A stretch of 64,000 nucleotides of DNA, from positions 62,001-126,000 of the forward strand of contig WHVA01000312.1 of assembly GCA_015179125.1 (NCBI GenBank). Reading direction: 5' to 3'. Position 1 is the first letter of the stretch. Each line of letters opens with the position of its first letter. The notes below the pieces were generated by a model. That model was not told the DNA's origin and did not search any database. It saw nothing but the letters and a program-made list of their open reading frames with translations. This document shows positions 1 through 11,520 of this stretch, piece after piece. Position numbers and translations under genes: made by a program. This DNA comes from Gautieria morchelliformis (Eukaryota; Basidiomycota; Agaricomycetes; Gomphales; Gomphaceae).

Positions 1-780
1 CAAAAGCGTTCGCTTTTAAGGTAGTATAGAGTAAACAGTGATAGTGGACTCTCAATGAAGATTTGGAATAAACTATCAAGATCTGAGCTCTGTAGCTATC
101 AAACAAGACTACAGCAATTTCAGGAGGCAGAATAATCGATTCTGGATAATTTCGTTCATACATTTGTACTAGCTATTTATACTATATTGATAGTAACTAC
201 TAGTGTTCAAGATATTGGATGGATGGGTCGAAAAACTACTTTGTAACTAAGGGGTGACTAATTTATAGTCATAAAGTCATGGGGTGATGGGGATGGTGTC
301 AGGATTGTCTGGGCCTTGGAATAGAGATCTGTACCTAGTATACAAAGCCCCTGTCCACATGTTGTTAGGATAGTAATCAGTCAGACGTGTCATGGGATTC
401 AAATAGAAAATGGATTTGATTTTACCCTGCCCAGCATATATGCTGGGCTTGGAGATGGGGCCACTGTTTCTGTGCCCTTCTTGTGGGGCAGCTGGTTGAG
501 TATGTATGCTGCAGATGACTTTCTCAGGTTGCTCCACAACACCCTGTACCCCTGTGCAGTCTATTATTCTCTGCGGCGTTTGGTGCCCGCACCCCTCGGT
601 GCCTATGGCCTGGCGCCTGTCGACGTCATGGCCAATGCCATCACTCGATAGGCGCGCCGTCCCTGATCGACCACACGTGGTCGACGCTCGAACTCCTGTA
701 TATCACTCGATCTATGAGTAATATAGCATGACATAAATTTCGTGTGATCGTCGCCTGTGCCGATGTCTATCATGAATATA
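1..780. other. No gene recognised at left edge
   Basis: I see no coding region with family-like features here. Short open frames lack any recognisable motif. A perfect 20-bp palindrome lies at 429-448. The stretch ends at a T-rich tract (about 783-845) that, read on the minus strand, is A-rich and may be the tail of the LINE fragment that follows. Confidence 0.5.
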
Positions 781-2160
781 ATTTCTGTTTCTTTTGATTT
801 TTCTTTTGATTTTCTTTTCTTTCTTTATTAGTTTCCTTTTATATATAAATGATTTGAAACGAAATAATTGTGTTTGTCACAACATGTCTGTGCCTATGTG
901 GGCGGGGTGTATGGTTCGCGTCTCGTGCCTAGTGTCTCTGTTCTTCTATCTTTTGCCTGTTCTCGCTTTTCCTGGCAGCATCGAGATGTCTCCGTATTGC
1001 TCTTTGAATCGCTTGGTGTCGTGTATGTACCTGAATAGATGTTCCATCACCTTGTGTCCTCCCATAACCTCTTGACCGACTTGGCCCCTCTCTTTAGTTT
1101 TCTCTCCAGCCTCCCTCTCTGCTCTTTGTAGGCTGGGCAGCAGAATAAGAAGTGGTGGACCGTCTCTGGAGCACTCTTGCATGCTGAGCATAGGGGCGAT
1201 GCTGTCTTTCCTATCTTGTGCAAGTGTTTGTTCAGCGCAATATGCTCCGTTCTCAGTTGTACCAGCAGACTCGCTTGTTTGCGCAGCATATTTCCTGTGA
1301 CCTTCGAGAACGCTGCCGACGGCATTGTGGGCTCAATCTTGTGCGCATAAACTGCTCTGGGAGACTTAGCAAATTTTTCCCCCGCTTCCCGCTTTAGCTT
1401 CGCATTGTGCCTTTGGACCTCTGCCGCTCTGCTCACTGGTAGTTTCCCCCGACACTCGATCGGTATGTACCCCGCGCCGCTATTCTGTCCTTCCGCCGCT
1501 CTTTTCGCCTCCTCGTCAGCTCTCTCGTTCCCTTCCACCCCTTCGTGCCCTGGCACCCATCTCAGAAGTACTTCGGCTCCTGTTTGTTGCTCTACGACTC
1601 CCTGTATCTGTCTGTGTAGAGTGTTTACCATGTATTGTCCAGGTATGGCTCATTCTTTTCGAGTGGCTTGAATGGCGGCCTGGCTGTCCATCGCTATTGT
1701 GTACCTCCCGCCCCTCTCGGCTTTCAACATCCTCGCTCCCATCGCCGCTGCTGCCATCTCCGCCTTGAACACAGTGTGCTCGCTTTCTGGGCCCAGGTGT
1801 AGCCTCGCCCTCTTCCTCTCTCTCCCGTTCTTGAATAGTACTGCCGCTGCCCCCACACCCCCGTTGATGCTCGACCCATCCGTGTACACCGTGATCTCTG
1901 CCTCGTGCTTGCTCATTTCGTTCTTCACTTGTTCTTTGTTTGGTGGGATCCTCACGTTGAAGGCCGGTGTCCATTTCGGTCCAAATACCACCGTTTGTAT
2001 TTTTTCCATTGCATCTGGTTGTAAGCTGAAAGTGTGTATTATCTCGTGCAGGGGGGATCTGTGACGCTTTACATATCTTTTCGCTGCTTTCTCCACTCTT
2101 TTTGTGAGCGGGTGGCTCTGGGGGAGGCACGCCAGTTGTACTGCCACTCTATGTACTATT
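781..2160 (-). mobile_element. 3' fragment of a Tad1-like LINE
   Basis: This is the 3' end of a non-LTR retrotransposon on the minus strand. It keeps the linker after the reverse transcriptase, the RNase H domain, a C-terminal Cys/His motif, and a 3' untranslated part ending near an A-rich tract at about 845-783. The 5' part, including endonuclease and reverse transcriptase, is absent: at 2160/2161 the sequence changes abruptly to a Copia LTR scrap. A LINE of the same broad type occupies 60.9-64.0 kb, represented there by its 5' half. The clade name rests on the RNase H domain plus the CCHC-like tail and is an inference. Confidence 0.8.
1047..2160 (-). pseudogene. LINE RNase H and C-terminal Cys/His domain, truncated
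   Basis: The encoded segment starts with a linker typical of fungal LINE polyproteins (HRVAVQLACLP, then KRHRSPLHEI) and continues into RNase H. All four catalytic acid positions can be seen: YTDGSS, KAEMAAA, AMDSQAA and GNERADEEA. A Cys/His motif (CSACKSAPETVHHFLFCC) closes the protein, as in other LINEs. An in-frame TGA at 1650-1652 separates the third and fourth RNase H motifs, so this copy is dead. There is no start codon of its own: the frame is continuous upstream with a Copia LTR scrap and then the Helitron helicase, giving a 424-codon chimeric open frame (1650-2924). In a live LINE this domain removes the RNA strand during target-primed reverse transcription. Confidence 0.85.
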
Positions 2161-2250
2161 TGTTGGGTGCATTTATGCTCCTGCACCAAAATCAAGCATA
2201 ATATATTCAATTTGTTGTATGGTTTTTTAATCTCTTCTCGCATTGTTCTT
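2161..2250 (+). mobile_element. Copia LTR fragment, first ~90 bp
   Basis: About 90 bp match, with a few differences, the first bases of the LTRs of the whole Copia element at 52917 and 57678 (start TGTTGGGTGCATTTATGCTC). The scrap sits exactly between the LINE fragment and the Helitron helicase. The rest of the LTR is gone, so this is a fossil junction rather than a solo LTR. Confidence 0.85.
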
Positions 2251-5200
2251 GTCCCATGTCTCCTCTGCAGCACAAATGGTAATTCCCCCTCTGATGGTGA
2301 AATGGTGATCCTGGGGATGAAAGCAGTATTTCCTGCACGTGGACCTGAGATGATCCTGACCTCCAACACTCTATTCCTCATCCTCACCAACCGCAACCTT
2401 GTCCCATTGCATAGTCCTTGCTTCTTATCCAAATTGTGCAACATCATCAGAGGCACTCCAGGCTTGACTTCCAAGTGAGCAGGAGGAAGACTGCCCATCT
2501 CTATGGAATTCAGATACTCCACAGGATACTGCTCTGCAAAGTCGGTTTCCTTGACAGAATCTGCACAGTGGAAGACCTGAGCATCACCTGGAAACTGCCT
2601 CAACACCATGGAATTGATCTCATTGACCTCAATATTTCTGGGACAGAGGATGGCCCGCTCCAAGAAATAATTGTCCTGGGCAGGGATTGCATTGCCAATG
2701 CCAGGGTATATTTCCTGGATCAGCTCTGCAATTCCAGGGCCACAAACCATGTGTTGAGGGAGTGAGAAGGTATGATCTAGTGGGAGATCCTTTCCCTGAC
2801 CCACATTCTGCAGCCATTCTGCAAACCTGGCTCTGTCAGGGTCATTTCTCACCCGCATGTTCTCTGTCAGATGGAGGACCTTGATCTTTGGCCACAGATA
2901 TGACTTCTGAAGGGTAGCTCCCATGATATCCTCCTTGGAGCCTTTGGGGACAATTGGGAGAGTCTGCTGAAAGTCACCTCCAAAGGCAACCGTGATGCCA
3001 CCAAAGGGTCGGTCAGGCTGGTCAAGGAAATCCCTCAGTGTCCTGTCAATGGCCTCTATGGCATGGCGATGCTAGATTGCAGCCTCATCCCAAATGATGA
3101 GCCTGGCCAGTCTCAGCATATCAGCCTGGTCAGAGTTCTTTTTGATGGAGGAGAGAGAGCCCTCATGGACAGGAATTGGAATTCCAAGCATGCTGTGAGA
3201 GGTTGTCCCATTAGTGAGGATAAGTGCAGCCATTGCAGATGAGGCTACAGCAAGCACAATGAGACTCTCTGCTCTACAGGAGTGGATTAGGGTGTTCCAT
3301 GTGAATGATTTCCCAGCGCCCCCTGAGCCAGTGACGAAAAACATTTGTCCGTTAGGTTTCCCCTGAGCATCTATGTCCAGTGCCGACCGTAATATCTGAT
3401 CATGTGCAGACCTTTGCCCCTCATTCATCTTGGGAACCTCCTCATCAGCCATCTGCCTCTCTTGAACAGGGTCATATTCCCTCTGCTCAGCTATGAACCT
3501 GTTTCCAATCAGGACCTCCCACTCGCCTACCACCCGAGGCATATCTTTAAAGCTGCTCAAGGACATGCCATTACGCTGAAGGAGTTTATCCAAGAGAAAG
3601 AGGCCAAAATCATAGACCTGATCATCCCGTGGCTCCTGGATATTGTGTCTGACTTGGAGCCGATGTCTGAGATCATCACATATGTGCTCCTTGAAGGCGT
3701 CCCATAGTCTGTCAGGTTGTGAGGGAATGCAATGACCAAGGATGGTGGCAAAGAGATGTCTGAGCTGAGCACCTGTTTTCATGCCACTGGCTTCCTGGAG
3801 ACACAGCCTCCACTCCTGATCATCCTCCAGAAGTCCCCTGGCAAGACAGGCCTCCTTGTAAGTAGCACATTGTATGCCATCCACCATCCTAAGCTCCTCA
3901 AAGGATCTGGCCCCCTTGACCACCGTGAGGAGAGTGCGCAAATAAAATCTCTCTCCTGATTTTGGGCTTGCAAAGTGAAGGCGTCCAATGCTATATCCCC
4001 TTTGACGTGGTGTCCATACCCTTTCCTCTTTTTTCCAGGTAAAATGCTCAGGAAAATCCACATAGAGCACATCGCGTGCATGAGGGTAGGCAGCATTGGC
4101 CTCAAAGTAAGCCATGAGCGCTGTCTTTGACCCCTCGACCCTGTTCATGATGGTGAGCGGATCAGCATCAGGATTGAAAATGACTGATTGCTGGTCTTTT
4201 TCATGGACTGGGAGTGCCATGACTGCAGGCACCTGGGTGTGGATTTCCCGCTCCAGCAACCTCCAACAGGCCTCATGAGCACTGACATAGCGAGCGTCCA
4301 TGTACTTCTTTATCTCATCATGGTAGACACCAAACTCCATGGTGGTCCGATCGTGGCCCTTGTATAGATACTTGTGGATATACTTGACACACCTCACACT
4401 GAAGGTGAATTCAAGGTTGATGTGACACCGGAGTTTGAGCAAGAGCAGAGGAGAGTATGGTACAACCCATCTGTTGTCCAGCATGTCACCTCTGACATTG
4501 TGCAGCCTTCCATCATTGCGACGACGATATTTTGGATATCCATCTACATTCACAACGGTCTCCTCACAGAATGGCTTTGGGAAGCCTTTCTTGCACTTGC
4601 CATTTTCCATGCAGGGTGCGTTTGGATTCATTTGTCCACAGGGACCATGTGTCATCAGCTCACAGACCAACTGGTAGAGGACAGGATGTGTCTCTGGATC
4701 AGGGAACTCTGCTGAAATCATAGAATCCACCTCATGTGGATGTTTGACCTTGGACTCCCTATCGAACCAGGTAAGCAGGTGCATGTGTGGGAGCCCCCTC
4801 TTCTGGAATTCAATAGTGTGAACGCGAGCGACAGTTTCTCCAAAGATCTTGTCCTTGACGATCAAGTCAATGAGGTATTTCTTTTTGAGGTGAAACACCC
4901 GCGACACCAGGTCAGGTCTGTCCTGAGCAGTTTGTCCAGGGAGCAACTCAGCCACTATCTCATCCCACTTTGGATTGGCAGTCATGGTAATAAATAAATC
5001 AGGGGGACCCTTCTTTGTTGCAATGGCCAGGGAGTTCTGGCAGTTTTGATTCATGTCCCGTGTACTTCCTTGAAATGTCGCAGGCAGAATGACTTTTATG
5101 CCCAAGCTGTTTGCATCTCCAATGTCATTGTCCAAGCTTCCATATGAATCTACCATCTGGTTATACTGCTCAGCACGCAGAGTGTGTTGATTGGCCCTGA

Positions 5201-6929
5201 TCCACCTCAGTCTGCTTTGCTCTGCAGCAGCCCAGGAGTCTACAATGTACTGCTGGAACAATTTGCCACCATGCAGGAGTGTTGTAGGTTCTCTCGCTCT
5301 CTGGAACAGACGATACGCATGGTACTGTATTTGGGTGACCTGTGTCCGTCTGTTTGTATTGGGATTGGCCTGCCGAGCACGCTCTGGCTCATGATAAGGA
5401 ATACCTGGTTCCCATCCCAACTCTCCCTTGGGAAAGAGCAAGACATAGTGCAGAGAGGCATAGTTTGCATTGGTATCCAATACCCTTCTGAAAGGTCCAC
5501 CTCTGAGCTGGACAATAATATCCCTAGGTTCAGGGTCGATGCCATCTCCAGGAAGAACGACTGCAATCTCATCTGCAGTTGGGACATTATATCTCCTAGG
5601 ATCCCTGTGTGCCCTGTATGTGAGCCTTGCCTGGATGTCACCATTCTGTTCTTGAGCTCTGAGCCTCTCAGCTGCTTGTTTATATGTGCGCACATGAGGA
5701 TTGCATAGCAGGAGCATTTCCTGCAAGTCTCCCATGATAGTTGGAGACAGACACTCATTACGATTCTTTCTCTTTGCCAAAGCCAGTGCAGGATCATATA
5801 TGTAAAGCTGGGCATACTTTGGATCGTCTTCATTGTCAGGGAGGAGAGAGCCATGGAGATGATACAGTTCACCCTGTAGCTTGAGCACATATGGACCACG
5901 ACCCTCCCGAAGCAAATCTTGGTCAAAGTCAGCCCCCACAGAAGTGAATGCAAACGCAGCATTATACTGCCTGATATTCTGGCGAAATCCTTTTGCCTCA
6001 GGGTCCTGGCCTTCTAAGAGCTGTTTCAATGGCTGAGGGGGCTCTGGCAGGTCTTCCAGCTGCACCTTTCCTTCCATACAGCAATCACCAAATCTGGGCC
6101 GCACATTTGAGGATTTCTGCAGACGTTCTGCCCTCCAGTGTAATGCTCCACAGTCAGGGCAGGGAATAACCATGGGACCCAAATCATGATGCTGCACATC
6201 TGCCTCAATTATTCTAGAGCGACCAAGTGGAATAGGACGCTGCTGAGGGACAGGAGGACGCTGTAGAGGTGCAGGGAGGGGTTGAGGAGGCTGCTGAGGG
6301 ACAGGGGGAGGCTGAGGAGGCTGCTGAGGAGGGACAGGGAAAGGCGGCTGAGGGGGGAGCTGGGGCACAGCGACTGTTTGAGGATTGGGGGCTGGTAGTG
6401 GATTAGCTGCAGCCTGAGCCCGCAAAGCCACCACCGCTGCAGAACCTACTACAGGAGGAGGAGGAGGTGGTTGTACAGATGCTGGCCTGTGCCTTCCCAA
6501 AGGCTGCAATGCAGCTGCCTGAGCACGCAACTGTGCAATTCCAGCAGAACCAACTATAGGACGAATAGGAGGTGGCTGTATAGTCTCCTGCCTGTATCTT
6601 CTCAAGGGTGGTGCTGCTGGGATAGCTGCTAACTGAGCACGAAGGGCTGCCACCTGCTCTCCAGGACTGGGATCAGGAGGACGTGATGGCCCAGCCACAG
6701 GTTGTTGAAAAGGATCAGCAACATCACTTCTAGGAGGAGGGTGAGGGATGGCGAAAGGCTGTGGTGGAGGGGGTGGCTGGTCCTGAGCTCTGACAGCAGC
6801 AGCAGCAAGCACACGTCCTCTACGATCATTGGGCGACGTCATACGACCTTCCCACACCTCCCTTGCCCTTTGACGCTGCTGCTGGCGATTTCTCTGTGGA
6901 GTAGATGGATCCCTGAGGAATGCAGGCAT
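2251..6929 (-). pseudogene. Helitron Rep/helicase (RepHel), one in-frame stop
   Basis: The first open frame (3072-6929) encodes 1285 residues. In order it shows a Pro/Gln-rich leader (about 1-230), a CxxC finger (PCPDCGALHW, near 260), the Helitron-like N domain, the HUH metal motif (GLPHMHLLTWF, near 716), the tyrosine motif (YIHKYLYKGHD, near 855), and the start of a Pif1-family helicase with P-loop GSGGAGKS (near 1203) and Walker B LIIWDEAA. A single TAG at 3072-3074 follows Walker B directly. The same frame then continues through helicase motifs (FGGDFQQTLP, LTENMRV) down to about 2251. Known role: nick the transposon end, unwind and replicate it by rolling circle. Start chosen: the ATG at 6929, the first in the frame. 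The helicase C-terminus is cut off by the LTR scrap. Confidence 0.9.
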
Positions 6930-7239
6930 AAGAGTAGAGCGACAATAAAGCTGCCAATATCAGACATACATTGCAAGCACAAATTTAAAGATATCTATTT
7001 CAAACAGAAACAGAAACAAAATTAGCCTAAAAGAGGGAAAATGATAGGAGCATGAAAAAATACCCAAGGGAGAGCAGTCAGGGAGGGTATATCTGGCATG
7101 AGAGGCTAAATAAGCCTAAAAAGGCCAAATAAAACAATAACCTTTACCAGAGGGCTTGCAGAGACACTGGTCCTCATATAAATACTTAAAATAGCAGATA
7201 CAGTAGCATCAAACTCACAGAATAGGGGAATAATGCACA

Positions 7240-7960
7240 GGTAGAATGGACAGCAGTGAAAGGACCAAAGTCACCTGCAAAGAACCTAAAAAATGCCAAA
7301 AAAAGCGAAAATGTAAGAAATAAAAACAAAACAGACATTAAAAGGGCAGAAACAGCAGCATAAAACTCACCAGGAGTGGGGTATAATGCCCAGGTAAGAA
7401 GTACAGCAGTGGAAGGACCTATGTCACCTGCAAAGAGCCTAAAAAAGGCAAAAAAAAAGCGAAAATATAAGAAATAAAAACAAAACAGACATTAAAAAGA
7501 TATAAACAGTAGCATAAAGCTCACCAGGAGTGGGGTATAATGCCCAAGTAGGAAGTACAGCAGTGGAAGGACATATGTCACCTGCAAAGAGCCTAAAAAA
7601 GGCAAAAAAAAGCGAAAATATAAGAAAATAAAAACAAAACAGACATTAAAAAGGCATAAACAGTAGCATAAAGCTCACCAGGAGTGGGGTATAATGCCCA
7701 GGTAGGAATTACAGCAGTGGAAGGACCTATGTCACCTGCAAAGAGCCTAAAAAAGGCCAAAAAAAAGCGAAAATATAAGAAATAAAAACAAAACAGACAT
7801 TAAAAAGGCAGAAACAGTAGCATAAAGCTCACCAAGAGTGGGGTATAATGCCCAGGTAGGAAGTACAGCAGTGAAAGGACCTATGTCACCTGCAAAGAGC
7901 CTAAAAAAGGCCAAAAAAAAGCGACATAGCCACATAAGAAACCTGAGAACAAAAGGCAGG
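7240..7960. repeat. ~154-bp satellite, five copies, in Helitron copy 1
   Basis: About five tandem copies of a roughly 154-bp unit. Each contains a TCACCTGCAAAGAGCC block, then AAAAAAGCGAAAAT, then a TGGGGTATAATGCCC block. Spacing is 150-155 bp and copies differ at a few sites. The array sits between the RepHel start and the 5' terminus. Other Helitron copies in this window carry different arrays in the same place, with the same GCGAAAA core. Confidence 0.85.
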
Positions 7961-8950
7961 TACAAAACTCACCAGAATGGCACTATAACACCCCAGTAGA
8001 ATGCTAACAGGTGGGGATGGTGGTGGTGGGAGGGAAGAATGGGCGGCAGGGCTGCGCAGCTGTTCCTGTGGAGGAACGGAAGACCGATGGGTCCTCGCGA
8101 GACCGGTTCTGGACCGCAGCCAGCACCGGACCGGTACACCGGCGTCAACCGGTCAGGCCAGGGGCTCACGGCTGTGCCGCTCGCATCCGATTGGCCAGCT
8201 GACTAAGGCTGACATAAAACCTGACATAAGCTCGATGCCCACAACCCACCGAGGCGCTTTCATATAGTGTAATAGTAGTATTTATAAGGAGAATAAGGAG
8301 AATAATAGATGTTATTAGATGATTCTGTATATATTTAAACATCTCGAAGATATATATACATACTAGCCAATAGACCTGTGCTTCGCACCGGGTTAGTTAA
8401 GTAAGGTTAACATCGCACAGGGGTAGTCAATAGTATTACCGAATTATATTTGGTGAAATGAAACTACATAATTAATCAGGCTTTAGCAGCACCTGTTTGT
8501 ATACAATATTACATGTTGTGTTCCCTTCCCTAAAGAACATGGACTCTGTTACAATTAGTGCAACATAAAACTGTCCATGTGAAAATGCTGCATATCGCAA
8601 GTCAATTCCTACCGTGGCCCTGTGCTGCACACCAGGATGTGGCACAGCACTGGGTAGGGACTTCCGGGGACCCATTGGATGTGAATGCACTGGGACCACT
8701 GCTAGGGTGGATACCCATGGTTAGGTCAAACACATTGGGTAAATAAAACTTGGGATAAGTAAAATTATTCAGATAAGTAAAACACATCTTATCATCACAA
8801 TTGAAAGTAGCTCTAAGTAATGCATCAGGGTAGGTAATGTCTCCACCCATTTCTCCCATGTCTGTGTGCCCCTCATGGGTAGCATGTCCCTATGTATGGC
8901 ATGTGTTCCCGGAGTGTAGTGTGTCCTGCAAGTATAGTGTGGGTAGCATG

Positions 8951-9620
8951 TGTTAGGACCATGCATTTCCGACTTCCGACACTCAGTTCCACTCACATTC
9001 TGACCCTCCGATAATTCCAACATTCCACCCATTGTTTTATTCCTTTGTTCTTTTGACTCTATTACTCGGACCCACCAGACTCGCCTCACAGCACAGCAAG
9101 ACCACCTGTCCAGCCCCTTTGGAGTCTCGTTGTTTCTTTATGTCAGATATACTTTCCGACCCCTTGTTCTTTTGCCATCGTTATACCCTACCCTGCACCC
9201 CCCTTGTAGTCCCCTTGTTCCCAATTAGTTAATTATCCCGCATGTCTATCCGACTTCAGCTCCCTCCAGAATTTGCTTAGTACTACACCATTACATGTTG
9301 TCTCAGCTCTTTGTATAAAAGCCCCTCATGTATGCTCGTTATTCTGCAATCAGATAATCACCTTCGATACGTGATTTCCTTTGCTCTATCTCCTGTTCTT
9401 AGCATAGCGAGTTTTGCAAGACCTCTGTCTCTCCACCTCCTGCCTTCCACCTTCCGACTCAGTTTCCAACGCAAGCTCTGACTTCTGTTTAGTTCGATAT
9501 GTTCCAACTTCCGACTCGTGATCCGAAATACTTAGGACGATAGTTCATTGGGGGTGCAACATATAAGTTGAAGCCATTGTCCTTTCTAGTTCCGACTTGC
9601 CAAAATCTTGATATGTAACA
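8951..9620 (+). mobile_element. Solo LTR with GCATG target duplication
   Basis: A 670-bp LTR runs from TGTTAGGACC to ATATGTAACA. It is flanked on both sides by GCATG (8946-8950 and 9621-9625), a perfect 5-bp target duplication. It holds a TATA-like TATAAAAGCCCC and resembles the LTR at 40085-41007 and the fragments at 41008 and 60525. No internal domain remains, so it is a fossil left by LTR-LTR recombination. The superfamily is not fixed; Ty3/Gypsy is my guess. Confidence 0.85.
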
Positions 9621-9796
9621 GCATGTCACCATGCATAGCATGTCCCCCAAGTGTAGCATGTTCCCCATGTGTAGCATGTTTCCCATGTGTAGTGTGTTCC
9701 CCATGTGTAGTGTGTCTCCCAAGTATATCATATGTATTATGTCCCTTGTGTGTAGCATGTCCCCATGTGTAGCGTATCCCCCATGCATAGCATGTC

Positions 9797-10269
9797 TGTC
9801 AGGGGACACCCTGTTTTCCATTTCCAGTTCCGACTCCATTTCCAACTCCGCTTACGGTTCCGATTCCATCTCCGCCTCTGCTTTCGGAAATGATTCCGCT
9901 TCTGGGAGACCTTCCACCAGTTCTGTTTGCTTTGCCAGTTCCACTCCAATTTCCGATGTCCGCTCTCGGAACAGTGTCGGAAATCAAGCGACTCACGTAA
10001 TAGGTGGCATCAAGGGTCGATCAAGGGTCAGGGAGGTCAGGGCAATGCAGGGTTGATGGCGGGTGCCAAGTGTTGTCCCTGGCTGCGCAGCGTAGTATAA
10101 TACAGGCTCGCTGACATTGGGGGTCCTTAGACTTTTCTCTTTGGATTTCCCCTTGTCAGGTGAGAATCCCCTCTCTTGTATACTCTGTTCATTTATACAT
10201 ACTTTGGATTTCCCCCTTGTCAGTTGTATGGTAGTGTGATCTCCACAACCAGCCAGGGTTGCCCTTACA
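9797..10269 (+). mobile_element. Candidate solo LTR in the minisatellite
   Basis: A 473-bp foreign block interrupts the minisatellite. It begins TGTCAGGGGA and ends GCCCTTACA, so it has TG..CA ends. The flanks are ATGTC (left) and ATGTA (right), a 5-bp duplication with one mismatch. There is no coding content. A second copy was not found in the window, so the LTR call rests on ends and flanks only. Confidence 0.5.
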
Positions 10270-10889
10270 ATGTACCCCAAGTATATCATGTGTAGCATGT
10301 CTCTTGTTTGTACTGTGTCCCCCATGTGTAGCATGTCCCCTGAGTGTAGCATGTCACCCAAGTATAGTGTGCATAGCATGTCCCTTGTTTGTAGTATGTC
10401 CCCATATGTAGCATAACTCTAAGAGCCTAAAAGTGAACTTATTGTAGGTGCAGAGAAAATAAATAAATGTCAGAGGGTTTACGATGGATAATAGACTTAC
10501 ATTTTGCAAGCAGAGGCTGTTGTCATTAATTTTTAGCAAAGTCAAGGCAATTTTTTGGTATCTATTTTGACAAATATACAGTATATATATACATGAAAAA
10601 ATAAAATAAAACAAATACATAACAATTAAAAAAAAAAACAGAAACTGTTCCTAATAAATATCAAAAAAGAAGCAGATATGAGAGCAAGAAACATACCACT
10701 TGCAGCCATGACACACAGGAATGGTGGGAGCTCTGAACCTGTGCTAGAAAAAAAAAAAAGGAAAAAAAAGAGGGTAAAATAGCGAAATCTTATTGCAAGA
10801 AATGTCAGAAAAAACACACCACAGGCTATGATGATGATCAAGAAAGGTGGGAGGCAATAAGAGGAGCAGGCCAGGCTGAAAAGCAGTCA

Positions 10890-11520
10890 AAAAGTGGTTA
10901 AAAAAGCGAAAATGTTAGAAGAAATACCATGGAGAGAAGCTGATCCTACTAAATGTCAAAACAACACAAATATGATAGCATGACACACACCAGATGCAGC
11001 AATGGCAGACAGGAAAGGTGGGAAACACTGAGAGGAGGAACCTGGGCTGAAAAGATGGCAAAAAGAGGATAAAAAAGCGAAAATTAGGGGAAGAAATGAC
11101 AGATATGATAAGGAAAGAGCACACAGGAGGCAGTAGTGATGACCAAGAAAGGTGGAGGCAATGAGAGGAGCAACCTAAGCTGAAAAGAAGTCAAACAGAG
11201 ATTAAAAAAGCGAAAATTATACCAAGAAATAGCAATATTTACCATGGAGAGAAGCTGATTCTAATAAATATCAAAACATGATAGCAAGACACACACCAGA
11301 TGCACCAATATCAGACAGGCAAGGTGAGAGGCATTGAGAGAGGTGGCTGAAAAGAAGACAAAAAGAGGATAAAAAAGCGAAAATTATTGGAAGAAATGAT
11401 AGATATTACAGGAAAAAAACACACCAGAGCCAGTAATGACCATCAAGAAAGGTGGGAGGCAATGAGAGGAGCAGCCTAGGGTGAAAAGAAGTCAAAAGAG
11501 ATAAAAAAGCGAAAATATTA
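10890..11520. repeat. Satellite array of Helitron copy 2
   Basis: AAAAAAGCGAAAAT recurs at about 10904, 11073, 11206, 11376 and 11508, with alternating spacing of roughly 170 and 130 bp. The larger unit is therefore about 300 bp. Blocks such as CATGGAGAGAAGCTGAT and AAGAAAGGTGGGAGGC repeat once per unit. Between the array and the 5' end lies a run of AGCCAGACAGAG-type short repeats (about 11570-11720). Confidence 0.75.

Larger units (their letters stand above)
2251..8270 (-). mobile_element. Helitron copy 1, coding, 3' end lost
   Basis: This is a rolling-circle DNA transposon on the minus strand. It holds a long Rep/helicase gene (6929 down to 2251), a satellite array upstream of the gene (7240-7960) and a 5' end near 8270. 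The 5' end is placed by alignment with the other copies here through the shared GGGTTGTGGGC a short way inside the terminus; its first two bases are not a clean TC. The 3' hairpin and CTAG terminus are missing because the element breaks into a Copia LTR scrap at about 2250. It cannot move by itself in this state. Confidence 0.85.
8870..10420. repeat. Helitron minisatellite, split by two LTRs
   Basis: Degenerate ~17-20 bp units of the form TAGCATGTCCCCATGTG occupy about 8870-8950, 9621-9796 and 10270-10420. Solo LTRs interrupt them at 8951-9620 and 9797-10269. The same family of unit is found in Helitron copies at 38.1-39.07 kb and 41.46-41.86 kb. Confidence 0.8.
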
